Assembly: GCA_963745175.1 (NCBI GenBank)
Contig: CAVUWK010000015.1
Coordinates: 210,828 to 274,827 of the forward strand
Length of the DNA: 64,000 nt
Direction of reading: 5' to 3'
Source of the DNA: Bog-473 sp963745175
GTDB taxonomy: Bacteria > Actinomycetota > Acidimicrobiia > Acidimicrobiales > RAAP-2
The notes beneath the pieces are model-generated. The model searched no databases, had not been told where the DNA came from, and worked only from the letters and a program-made list of their open reading frames with translations. Both the position numbers and the translations under genes were made by a program. Every line of letters starts with the position of its first letter. Position 1 is the first letter of the stretch. Of this stretch, positions 37,555 to 46,595 are shown piece by piece.

Positions 37555-37603
37555 CACCAACCCTTCTCATCTGTCCGACGGTGACGCTTCATCACGCGCA
37601 GGC

Positions 37604-38806
37604 TCACCGGAGGGTGGCCGGGAGGCTCTCCCATCCCCGGACAGTCGAGGTCGGGGCGAGTTTGGCCCTGTCCATGTCCACCTCCCACGTCGGGAATCGG
37701 TTGAGGACCTCCTCGAGCGCGACCCTGCCCTCGAGGCGGGCCAACGCTGCGCCCAGGCAGAGGTGGATCCCGTAGCCGAAGGTGAGGGATTTCCCCTGGC
37801 TCCGATGAATGTCGAAGGTGTCTCCGTCAGGGAAACGACGGTCATCATGGTTAGCCGATCCCGGGAGGAGCATCATGATGCTGCCTTCGGACACCGTCTC
37901 ACCGTAGAGCTCGACATCGTGGGTGACGTACCTCGCCGCGTGAGGTGCGGGCGTCTCGAAGCGCAGAAGTTCTTCGATGGCGTTGGGGATGAGCGATCGG
38001 TCCTCGACCAACTCCCGTCGTTGCTCCGGATAGTCGGCGAGGACCTTGCCGCTCCATCCGATGAGACGGCTGGTCGTCTCGTTGCCGGCACCGGCGATGA
38101 CGCCGATGTAGGTCAAGAGCTCGTCGCGGGTCAATCGTCGGACGACCCCGTTCTCGTCTTCGAATTCCGCCTGAAGGAGCTCGGTCATGATGTCGTCCGA
38201 AGGGTGCTCGGCCCTCCAGTCGATGTACTCGGCGAACATGGCCGTGGGCACGATGTTCTTGTTCTCGGACACCTCCATGGGCTGGCCGGCCTCGGTGCGC
38301 AGGTTGGCGTCCACCTTGTCGCGCACCGCCTCTTGGTCGCCCTCGGGAATGCCGAGCAACATGCCAATGACCCGCATGGGCATCTGTGCCCCCAAATCCG
38401 CGATGAAGTCGAACTCCTCGGCGCCGACCAGCGGATCGAGACTGCGTGCGCACAGCTCTCGGATCTGGGGTTCGAGCGCCGCCACCCGGTTCGGCGAGAA
38501 CACCCTCGACATCAGACGCCGGTGGATGGTGTGGACCGGCGGGTCCTCGAAGATGAGCACACCCGAGGGCATTGCGATGTTGGCCCTGATCAGCTCGAGA
38601 ATCCCGCCCCTGCCGGAGATGTATGTCTTGGGGTCGAGATAGCCGCGCTCGACATCGGCGAAGCGGCTGACGGCGTAGAAGTCGTGTCGCTCGTTGTAAT
38701 AGAGCGGTGCCTCTTCGCGCAGGCGGCGGAAGACCGGGTACGGATCGGCGTCGATGTCAATGTCGTACGGGTCGTAGTAGACGTCACTGGCGCTCGCAAT
38801 CGTCAC
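37604..38806 (-). CDS. cytochrome P450
   Basis: An intact 400-residue P450. Motifs: the I-helix IAGAGNETTSR, the K-helix EELLR, and the heme loop FGYGIHLCLG with Cys near residue 350. GTG 38806 has a clear GGGAGGAG site. It is only distantly related to the P450 at 8633. It is divergent from a TetR gene with the palindrome GTAAC-ATG-GTTAC between them, so it is probably under separate control from the main regulon. Likely substrate: a hydrophobic ring or chain (inference). Confidence 0.92.
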   Translation of the reverse strand: MTIASASDVYYDPYDIDIDADPYPVFRRLREEAPLYYNERHDFYAVSRFADVERGYLDPKTYISGRGGILELIRANIAMPSGVLIFEDPPVHTIHRRLMSRVFSPNRVAALEPQIRELCARSLDPLVGAEEFDFIADLGAQMPMRVIGMLLGIPEGDQEAVRDKVDANLRTEAGQPMEVSENKNIVPTAMFAEYIDWRAEHPSDDIMTELLQAEFEDENGVVRRLTRDELLTYIGVIAGAGNETTSRLIGWSGKVLADYPEQRRELVEDRSLIPNAIEELLRFETPAPHAARYVTHDVELYGETVSEGSIMMLLPGSANHDDRRFPDGDTFDIHRSQGKSLTFGYGIHLCLGAALARLEGRVALEEVLNRFPTWEVDMDRAKLAPTSTVRGWESLPATLR

Positions 38807-38886
38807 GCAGTAACTCCTCCCTGTTCAGTGACGCACCGCGTCGCCAGAAGGCGATGAGCGGCGCCACGTTTGAATCCACCAGGAAG

Positions 38887-38899
38887 GTAACATGGTTAC
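38887..38899. promoter_or_regulatory. TetR operator-like palindrome (P450/TetR divergent region)
   Basis: GTAAC-ATG-GTTAC has perfect 5-bp arms and lies between the P450 start (38806) and the TetR start (38933). It does not match the 18-bp regulon palindrome, so it is likely the site of the adjacent TetR. Confidence 0.55.
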
Positions 38900-38932
38900 T
38901 CTGAATCATCAACCGACGGCCTGAGGGGTCAC

Positions 38933-39550
38933 ATGGCTCATGCATCGAGGGACGGGACGGAGTCAGAGGTCCAGGACCGCATCATTGGCGTGGTGATAGA
39001 GCTTCTCGAGTCGACTGGCTACGAAAGCGTGCAGCTTCGTGAGGTGGCCCGACGGTCGCGGGTGTCGCTGGCGACGATCTACCGCACCTTTGGCAGCCGT
39101 GCCGAACTCATCAACGTGGCACTCGAGCACTGGTTGGCTCGGCACAGCTTTGCCTCCACTCCCAGGCCGGACGGGACCGAGACGGTCTACGAGGGCCTGA
39201 TGCGCGTGCTGAGGCAGGTGTTCGAGCCCTGGGAGCGGTCACCCACCATGCTTCGGTCCTACTCCATCGCGCAGACAAGGCGGGGCGGAGAACGCTTCCT
39301 GAATCAGGGTCGCTCTGCCATCCATCCGATCTCCCAAGCGGTGCTTGCCGACGTCGAGCCGTCCCTGAAAGCGGACATAGAGCTCATTCTGACCAATATG
39401 GCATTCGCCGTCATCGGTCGTTTCGCCAGCGGCGAGATCGATATCACGGAGATTCTGCCGACACTCGAGCGGGCCACCTTCCGGCTCACTGCTGACAACT
39501 CGTTGCACGTACGGCCGACAGCTGTACAGACAGACAGGCCGGACGCGTGA
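38933..39550 (+). CDS. TetR-family transcriptional regulator
   Basis: An intact 205-residue TetR protein: DRIIGVVIELLESTGYESVQLREVARRSRVSLATIY is shown here only in part, with the signature VARRSRVSLATIYRTF and SRAELI. The N-terminal HTH and sizeable C-terminal helical domain resemble the KstR group, which responds to acyl-CoA or steroid-CoA metabolites. It lies divergently to the P450-SDR pair and convergently to the SDR/BVMO gene. It likely represses the P450 promoter through the palindrome at 38887 and itself. Confidence 0.87.
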   Translation: MAHASRDGTESEVQDRIIGVVIELLESTGYESVQLREVARRSRVSLATIYRTFGSRAELINVALEHWLARHSFASTPRPDGTETVYEGLMRVLRQVFEPWERSPTMLRSYSIAQTRRGGERFLNQGRSAIHPISQAVLADVEPSLKADIELILTNMAFAVIGRFASGEIDITEILPTLERATFRLTADNSLHVRPTAVQTDRPDA

Positions 39551-39575
39551 CTGTCCGATGGGTGGAGGGTCAGGC

Positions 39576-42397
39576 CTATCGGACGATCAGATCCTCGAGG
39601 TTCGGATTTCGCAGCCGGTGCCACATCTCGTTGCCCCAGAAGGGGCAGTTCGTCGCCGAGCGGCCGTGCTCGTTCTGGTAGTAGCTCTTCGCCCTCGGGT
39701 CCATATAGATCCTTGAGCTCTCGCGTTCGTCGAGTTCGGCATTCCACCGCCAGTACGCGGCCTCGGTCACGTCGATGGACCGCCGTCCGCTCAGGAGCAG
39801 GTGCTCCACGCACTCGAGGGAGAACCGGACGACCATCTCCTCGAGGTTGAGGACCCCGAGGCCGCCGTAGGCGTTCATGTTCGGGCCGTAGATCATGAAG
39901 AAGTTCGGGAAGTTCGGCGCCATAGCCCCGAGGTATGCCCGGGGGCCATCCTTGGACCAGAGCTCCTCGATGGAAACGCCACCACGCCCACGCACTTCCA
40001 TCGGCCACAGGCACTCGTTCGCTCTGAAGCCGGTCGCGAAGACGATCAAGTCGAGTTCGTGCTCGACCCCGTCATTTGTCCGTATCCCGGATTGCGTGAT
40101 CCGTTCGATGCCGTCCGTGACGAGTGTGACATCGTCTCGAAGGAGCGCGTCGTAGTAGGAGTAGTCGGCATCGACCTGCACCGGCCGCTTGGCGTAGGGG
40201 GGCCACTCCGGCACCATCTTCTCCAGTAAGTCGCGTCGGCTGGCAAACTTCCGCTCCAGGAAGGCGACGCGCTCGTCGAGGAGTCGCTTGTTCACGGCGC
40301 TGCGGGCGCGCGGGTGCTCGAAGCTCGGGTCCACCTCCCGAAGTGGCCCTGACAGATAGGGGCCCATAAGCCAATGGGCGCGGAACCGCATGAAGTTCCT
40401 GAAGTAGGGAAAGTTGCGGTCGAGCCAGTTCACCTGCGGTGGGTAGGGCGCTCGATAGCCCGGGCGGTCGAAGAGCCACTGCGGGCTCCGCTGGAAGACA
40501 AAGACGTGCCCGGTCAGCAGCGCCAACTCCGGGACCAGCTGGATCCCCGAGCATCCCGTGCCGATGACCCCGACGCGTTTATCGGCCAGGTCGAGGCCAC
40601 CGGGCCAACGCGCCGTGTGGAACGACGCCCCCTCGAAGTCGCTCGCGCCGGCGATGGCCGGCACACTCGGGCGGGACAGGAGGCCGACGGCGCTGATCAC
40701 GACGTTCGGGCGCCACACCCGCTGACCATCGGGGCCCTTCGACGTGACCTCCCAGGTCGAGCTGTCCTCGTCCCAGGTGAGTGACGTCACCTCGGTGTCG
40801 AACACGATGTGCTGGCGGATGCCGAAGTCGTCGGCGACGCGGTTGAAGTAGCGCTGGTTCTCCTCCCGATCGCAGAAGGGCTGCGACAGGATGATGTCGA
40901 CGCCGAAGATGTGGGTGTACGTGCGGCTGGGCGAGTCGACGCGGGCGCCGGGGTAGTGGTTCTCGAACCAGGTTCCGCCGACGCCCGGATTCTTCTCGAG
41001 CACCGTGAAGTCGATGCCGGCGTGCTTGAGTTGGACCGCGGCGTTCAGCCCGCCCATCCCGGCGCCGATGACGACGACCGAGAACGAGCCCAGGCGCTCG
41101 GGCGGGGGCGGCCGTTGCCACGTCAGACCGCGCACATTGGGCTCGAGCCCGAGTTCCTCGAGCCACAGCCCGAGGTCCTCCGGCGGCACTTCTTCGACCC
41201 CTCCCGTGAGCGCCAGACTGCGCGCCAGCCGCTCTCGAGGGCCGATGCCGGTCGGTCCGGCCCCGGCGTCGCGGTAGTCCTTGAGGAAGGCGGCGGCCCT
41301 AGCCCGCAGGAGCGCGACGTCGGACTCGGCGGCGACGGTGGGAACGTCGATCCCCGACACAGGCGTCAGCTCGGTGGACGCGACCTCCTCGTCGGCGGTG
41401 AGCTGGTAGAGCAGGCCGCGGAGCATCATGGGGTCGGCGTACGAGACGGCGTCCTCAATCACAGCATCATTGGCCTCGAGCAGCTCCGCTCGCAGGATCC
41501 CCTCGTCACCCCACAGGTCCGTCACGTGCTCAACCCCCCCGTCCAGCGCGGGTACTCCCCCGTCGAGCCCTGGGATGGCCCGCAGCTGTGAGGCCATCAT
41601 CAGCGGGGTCACCGACATGATGCCGGAGTCGACCGGCAGCGTCACGCCGGTGATCCAGCGAGCCTCGTCACTCGCCAGGAAGGTGGCGGCCCAAGCGACG
41701 TCCCACCCGTTTCCCTCAGTGCCGAGCAAACCCGCCGCGTTGGCCATTCGTTGGCGGAGGCCCGTCTCCGGCGTCTGGCCCTCATTCGAGAGAAGCATGG
41801 GGGTGGTGAGATGTCCGGGCGCGATGGCGTTGACACGGATTCCTTCGCGGCCATGGGAATACGCCATGTCGACGGTCAGCGCGTGCATCGCGCCCTTCGC
41901 TGCGGCGTAGCCCACATAGTTGCCCCCCCTGAAGGCCGCGATCGAGCCGATGTTGACGATCGCGCCAGCTCCTTTGGCCACCATGACCGGCACCGCGTAC
42001 TTGCTGGCCAAGAAGGCCGTCCGGAGCGACACGTCGAGAACCCGATCGAAGTCCTCCACGCTGGTGTCCACGACGTTGCCCGCCACCGCTGCTGCAACGT
42101 TGTTGACGAGGATGTCCAACGTGCCGAACGCCTCATGAGCCGAGTGCACCATCGCCTGGCACTCCTCGGCCTTCGTCAGATCCCCGACGAAGACGGCCGC
42201 CGAGCCGCCCTCATTCTCGATGATGGCCTTCGTCTCCTCGGCGCGGTCGCGACGGATATCAGCCACGAGCACCTGGGCCCCCTCCGCGCCATCACGATGG
42301 CGGTACCCCGGCCGGTCGCCATTCCTGGCCCCGGTGTCGAGCCGGCGCCAGTCACGATGGCAACCTTTTCGTCAACCCGCCCCCGGCGCTCGGCCAT
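39576..42397 (-). CDS. SDR + Baeyer-Villiger monooxygenase (apparent fusion, one frameshift)
   Basis: Roughly residues 1-285 are an SDR (TGAGSTPGPGMATG, NNVAAAVAG, YAAAKGA), a close relative of 25366-26208. The rest is a HAPMO-like flavin monooxygenase with an N-terminal extension (AVIEDAVSYADP), two GxGxxG motifs (GAGMGGLNAA and GTGCSGIQL) and the Baeyer-Villiger fingerprint FEGASFHTARWP. Together they would take an alcohol to a ketone and then to an ester or lactone. ATG 42397 has a GGAGGTG site; a missing G near 42283 breaks the frame. At the junction a run of seven Gs (41534-41540) is followed by GTGACGG: with one G fewer, the SDR would stop there and the monooxygenase start at an overlapping GTG, so the fusion may be an error. 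Confidence 0.85.
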
Positions 42398-42435
42398 GTC
42401 CACCTCCATCCGCGAGACGCCCTCCCCAGGCGAAC

Positions 42436-42453
42436 TTAGTGGATACTTACTCC
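42436..42453. promoter_or_regulatory. palindromic operator, copy 8 (weak)
   Basis: TTAGTGGATACTTACTCC, with symmetric core AGTGGATACTTACT, matches the 17016 copy in 10 of 18 positions. It lies 39 bases upstream of the SDR/monooxygenase start and would bring that gene into the regulon. Confidence 0.45.
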
Positions 42454-42557
42454 GCACCGTTGAGGCCGGCAGATTGGACGACCCACAAACCGATTGGCGG
42501 AGCTTGCCAACGTGGCAAGCGGGTTGTGCGCCTGCCCGGTTCCATGGGACGCGCTGT

Positions 42558-43242
42558 TCACATCTGCTCGATCGTGGAATAGGCGCCGTGGTCGGCCACC
42601 GCAGTGCCGAGCCGCCTCAGCATCGCCGTCGTGATCGGAGGGGCCACCTTGAGAGTGATGGCCCAGAGAAAGAAGCCGTAGATCATTCCAACCTGAATAT
42701 TCCTCCATGCCTCATCCCAGTTCGGCACCTCGCCACCATCAGCGCGGAGTCGGTCGAGGTAGTGGGTCAGGAGGTCTCGCTCGGTCTGCCGCCGATCCTT
42801 CACCCCGATTGCGCATGCAATGTGGTATCCGACATCGAGATACCAGGGTCCGCGCTGGACCAACTGCCAATCCACCAGACACGGACGCCCAGCCGCGTCG
42901 AGGTACAGGTTGCCAACGTGGGCATCGCCGTGCAGCAGGCAGCGCGGCTTGGCGGCGGACAGCAATCGAGGAAGGAGGCGGACGGTCTTGACCAGTCGTT
43001 CGGCAGCTCGGACCTCGGAGGGCACCTGTGCGCCTATAGGGCCCTCAAAGTTGCCTGTGATCTCGGGCAGCCCACACGCTCGCAGCGTCGCCTCGACACG
43101 CGGTAAGAGCAGCGGATGATCCAGTGGGGCATTGGGCTCGATCGACTGCTCCTGGACATCGTGCGTCGCAATTGGCGAACTCGACGTTTGCTCAGACGGC
43201 GAGTTGGGGTCATCCCGAAATGTTGGAGCATTGGTCCACTAA
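42558..43242 (-). pseudogene. aminoglycoside phosphotransferase-like kinase, 5'-truncated
   Basis: Only the C-terminal half of an APH/choline-kinase-like protein is visible. It has the catalytic loop CLLHGDAHVGNLYLD, the metal-binding LVDWQLVQRGPWYLDVGYH, and the helical C-terminus. The best-supported start is GTG 43025 (155 residues), but the frame stays open upstream with plausible family sequence (LLLPRVEATLRACGLPE) as far as a TAG near 43243, with no good start. The N-lobe with the glycine loop is missing. It marks the end of the catabolic region and looks like a gene cut by rearrangement. Full-length relatives often belong to actinobacterial acyl-CoA dehydrogenase clusters. Confidence 0.65.
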
Positions 43243-43417
43243 GAACATCAAATGAGCGGGCTGCCTCTCCTACTCGTTTGTGCTGCTCCTGGCGGCTCCG
43301 AAGTTCTCAAAGTCGACCGCTTGACTCAATAACGTCCCGTTAGTACCGTACATGGCACGTCCTGACATGGTCTGCACTTTCTGCCAGGTCGTCGCTGGGG
43401 AACAACGGGAGGGTCCA

Positions 43418-44899
43418 ATGCGACGTCGTTTCTTTTCTGCGCCTGTTTCGGTGCTCAGCATCATGCTGCTGGTGCTATTGGCATATCCCGTTGGGCTCTT
43501 TAGCGCTGGTACAGCGGCCGCCGCGCCGAGCGTGACCGTCACCCCAGAGCCAGTTGGGTCGCCCACCTACAACGGCACCCTCCTGGGCACGAACTTCGAT
43601 CTGTCGCAGGTCGGCTACGAGAGTTCCGAGTACTTCCTCTCGGGCACCGCCAATTCCTACGTGCCGGTGAACCCACTAACCAGCGACGGCAAGTGGACCG
43701 TGACCACCGGCGCGAGCTCGCCGTACACGACACGGATTGCTGTCGACCGCCCGCTCGACCCGAGGAAATTCAACGGGACAGTGGTGGTCGAGTGGCTCAA
43801 CGTCAGCGGCGGACTGGACGACGCCCCGGATTGGACACTGACCCACAATGAACTGATCCGGGAGGGCTTTGCTTGGGTGGGCGTCTCAGCCCAGGCAGTC
43901 GGTGTCAACGCGGCGAAGGCCACGGATCCCTCGGAATACTCCTCGCTCTCGATCCCGAGTGACAGCTTCTCGTACGACATCTACTCTCAGGCCGGCCAAA
44001 CGGTTCGCGACGACGCGGCGCAGATCCTCGGTGGCCTGACCCCTCAACACCTGATCGCGGCCGGCGAGTCGCAGTCCGCCGGACGCCTCATGACCTACAT
44101 CGACGCCGTGCAGCCGATCGCGCACGTCTATAACGGGTTCCTCGTGCACAGCCAGTTCGGCACCGGTGCGCCACTTTCCCAAGCGCCGCAGACGTCCGTC
44201 TTGGCCCCGACCCCGACGACGATCCGTAGCGACCTCGGCGTTCCGGTCCTGGAGTTCGAGACGCAAACTGACGTGTTCAACAGCAACCTGACCGACCGTA
44301 CCTTCTTCGGCAATCCGAGCAACTTCCGCCTCTGGGAAGTGGCGGGCAGTTCGCACTTCGATCACTACGGTCTGGCCATCGGACCGGACGACATCGGCAA
44401 CGGTCAGGGTGCGGTCGAGAACCTGGCCGCGATGCAGAATCCCCCTGTGGCTGCCGTTCAGGGGCTCCCCAACTGCAACGAGCCGATCAACACCGGTGGG
44501 ACGCACTGGGTGCTCGACGCCGCGGTGCATTGGCTCAACGGGTGGGTGACGAACGGTATCGCAGCGCCTCAACCCCCACTCCTGGCGACGACCCAGGCAT
44601 CGCCGGTGGTGTTCCAAGATGATGCCAACGGAAACGTCGTCGGGGGGGTGCGATCGCCCCAGGTAGACGCACCGATCGCCGCACTGGGCGGTACAGGTAA
44701 CACCCCTGCCTTCTGTACGCTCTTTGGCACCACCGTGCCGTTCAGCGCCAGCCAGCTCTCCAGCCTTTACAAGAACCATGGGCAGTTCGTGTCCAAATGG
44801 ACCCAGGCCACAGACAAGGACGTCGCAGCCGGATACATACTCCCGGCGGACGCCGTCGAATTGGACCATGCCGCTGCTACCTCACACATCGGAAAGTAG
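43418..44899 (+). CDS. secreted alpha/beta-hydrolase-domain protein
   Basis: An intact protein of 493 residues. The N-terminus is a signal peptide (MRRRFF, hydrophobic stretch, then TAAAAPS). The mature part has an alpha/beta-hydrolase nucleophile elbow, GESQSAGR, near residue 225, and a late His in GSSHFDHYG. Similar proteins are annotated only as alpha/beta hydrolase domain proteins. ATG 43418 has a CGGGAGGG site; earlier in-frame ATGs would add a non-signal leader. It is probably an exported esterase or amidase. Codon use and GC are lower than in the preceding region. Confidence 0.82.
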   Translation: MRRRFFSAPVSVLSIMLLVLLAYPVGLFSAGTAAAAPSVTVTPEPVGSPTYNGTLLGTNFDLSQVGYESSEYFLSGTANSYVPVNPLTSDGKWTVTTGASSPYTTRIAVDRPLDPRKFNGTVVVEWLNVSGGLDDAPDWTLTHNELIREGFAWVGVSAQAVGVNAAKATDPSEYSSLSIPSDSFSYDIYSQAGQTVRDDAAQILGGLTPQHLIAAGESQSAGRLMTYIDAVQPIAHVYNGFLVHSQFGTGAPLSQAPQTSVLAPTPTTIRSDLGVPVLEFETQTDVFNSNLTDRTFFGNPSNFRLWEVAGSSHFDHYGLAIGPDDIGNGQGAVENLAAMQNPPVAAVQGLPNCNEPINTGGTHWVLDAAVHWLNGWVTNGIAAPQPPLLATTQASPVVFQDDANGNVVGGVRSPQVDAPIAALGGTGNTPAFCTLFGTTVPFSASQLSSLYKNHGQFVSKWTQATDKDVAAGYILPADAVELDHAAATSHIGK

Positions 44900-45354
44900 A
44901 AACGGGAACTAACTAGGAGTTGCCCACAGCCATTCTCGCCTGGCCGCTTCAGCTCCGTTTGACCCTTACCTTCATCAGAAAGTTCTCTCTGGGTAGACTG
45001 AGTGCCCCTCCCCGATGGTCGGCGAAGAGGGAATTGGGCACGTTGGGGCGGACTCGGCACAAAATGGAATCGCCACGGAAGGCGTGCGAACTCCCCAAAC
45101 GGGCACCCGTCGCAGGATGGGGGAGCAAACGCAGCAGGGACTTGTGCACTCGGGTTCCAGGTCCTTGGGTTTCAACGGGATCTGACTATTGCCTTCAGGC
45201 GCAGCACTCAGTCGCGGACCAGAGGGTGAAGAAGCACGAAGTTCCAGCTCCATCCGGCGCCCAATGGGGGTACCGCTGGCGGAACCTCTACTATGTGTCG
45301 TCGGCCGCCGTTCGGGACCGATGACTCGCTGATACTGCGCCGAACCGAAGGAAT
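44900..45354. other. 455-bp region without a recognisable gene
   Basis: Between the secreted hydrolase and a TetR gene. Short open frames exist on both strands, for example 44920-45324, but show no family pattern. No clear palindrome or terminator was seen. Confidence 0.5.
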
Positions 45355-46038
45355 ATGGCACCCACCGCAGGACACGACTTGGAAACGCCATCACTTTCGC
45401 TCCAGCTTCGGGCGAAGCGCTCGGAAATGATGGTGTCGGAGTTGGAGGAAGTCGCTCTCCGACTCTTCGACCGACGAGGCTTCGCCAATGTCACGGTCGA
45501 AGAGATCGCCTCCGAAGCACACATCTCCACGCGTACCTTCTACCGTTACTTTTCCGCCAAGGAAGACGTGCTACAACTGCGGATCGACAGACGAAATGAC
45601 GTTCTCCGATGGGCCCTGGCAGCTCGTCCGGAAGATGAACCACCGTTGCGCTCGCTCCGTTTGGCGCTCGTCGAGGAGTTCTCGGTGGTGGACCCGATTG
45701 TGCTCAGACGCTGGATAGCCGTGGTCGCGGACAATCCAAATGTGATGAGGGGTGTCGTCGGTGCCATCCAGTTGAAAATCCACCCTGTAATCGCAGAGTT
45801 CCTCGGTTCCCGGTTGGGTTTGCCAAGTGACGCGCTGGTTCCCACGATGCTGGCCGCAGCGACACTTGGTGTCCTGCAGGCGGCGCACACAAAGTGGTTC
45901 ATCCACGACGGCGACTTGGCGACCACGATGTCCGAAAGCCTCGCTGTTCTCGAGAAAAGCATCAGCACCGACCCCAGAACTTGGGGGGTGGCCGCAGACG
46001 TCGCGAAAACCGCCCAGCGGGGGTCAAAGTCCTCCTAG
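45355..46038 (+). CDS. TetR-family transcriptional regulator
   Basis: An intact protein of up to 227 residues. The helix-turn-helix is EVALRLFDRRGFANVTVEEI followed by ISTRTFYRYFSAKED, the TetR signature; the C-terminal domain is helical with WFIHDGDLATTM. ATG 45355 follows GAAGGA very closely; an internal ATG at 45427 is possible. Its target is unknown; the secreted hydrolase upstream is the nearest candidate. Confidence 0.86.
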   Translation: MAPTAGHDLETPSLSLQLRAKRSEMMVSELEEVALRLFDRRGFANVTVEEIASEAHISTRTFYRYFSAKEDVLQLRIDRRNDVLRWALAARPEDEPPLRSLRLALVEEFSVVDPIVLRRWIAVVADNPNVMRGVVGAIQLKIHPVIAEFLGSRLGLPSDALVPTMLAAATLGVLQAAHTKWFIHDGDLATTMSESLAVLEKSISTDPRTWGVAADVAKTAQRGSKSS

Positions 46039-46595
46039 ATCCAACCCTCGACGGACCCCATGTTGACAGCTCACGCCTTGGTTAACGCACTGCGCCAGTC
46101 CCGATCCCATTGGGTAGTGCCAGATCACCGCCAGGGTCGAGATGGCCTCGCGTGTGGATCGATGCGCTTGGTGCTCGCTCGTACGGGCTGAGTTGATGTT
46201 TGTGGGGGAGCTCACCGGCCTTCACCTGCGGGTGGCGGTGGCCGCGAGGCGAGTTCCCTGTAATCCGTCGGGGTCGGCGCACCCAAGTCGCGCCAAGGAA
46301 CCGGGGGTTGGCTGTCTCGGAGCCCAGCATCAAGGTCGAGGTCCCAATCCGTCAGTCATTCGATCGATAGGGCCGTCGACGGAGCCGACATCGTCCTTCG
46401 GGTCAGGAGACCAACGAGACCGTCTTTGGTTGGCCCGTTTATCCAGTCACGCTGATCGCCCAACCGGTCACACTATCCACTGGATCCGTTCGCGATGCTC
46501 CCACGCTTCGACAGGAAGACTGGAACAATGCACTCGAGCCCGACGCTGAATACGCTCATGCCCATGCATCCGCTCGATGACCGCGCCGTGGGACG
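46039..46595. other. 557-bp intergenic region
   Basis: No convincing gene. The open frame at 46142-46549 on the plus strand has no recognisable motif and is rich in Arg and Ser, as expected of out-of-frame GC-rich DNA. GC content appears lower than in the first half of the window. Confidence 0.5.

Noticed and set aside
44920..45324. Possible small gene upstream of TetR
   Set aside because: No recognisable motif, weak ribosome site and competing open frames on the other strand.
46142..46549. Possible small gene before the channel-like protein
   Set aside because: Composition typical of a chance frame; no family resemblance.
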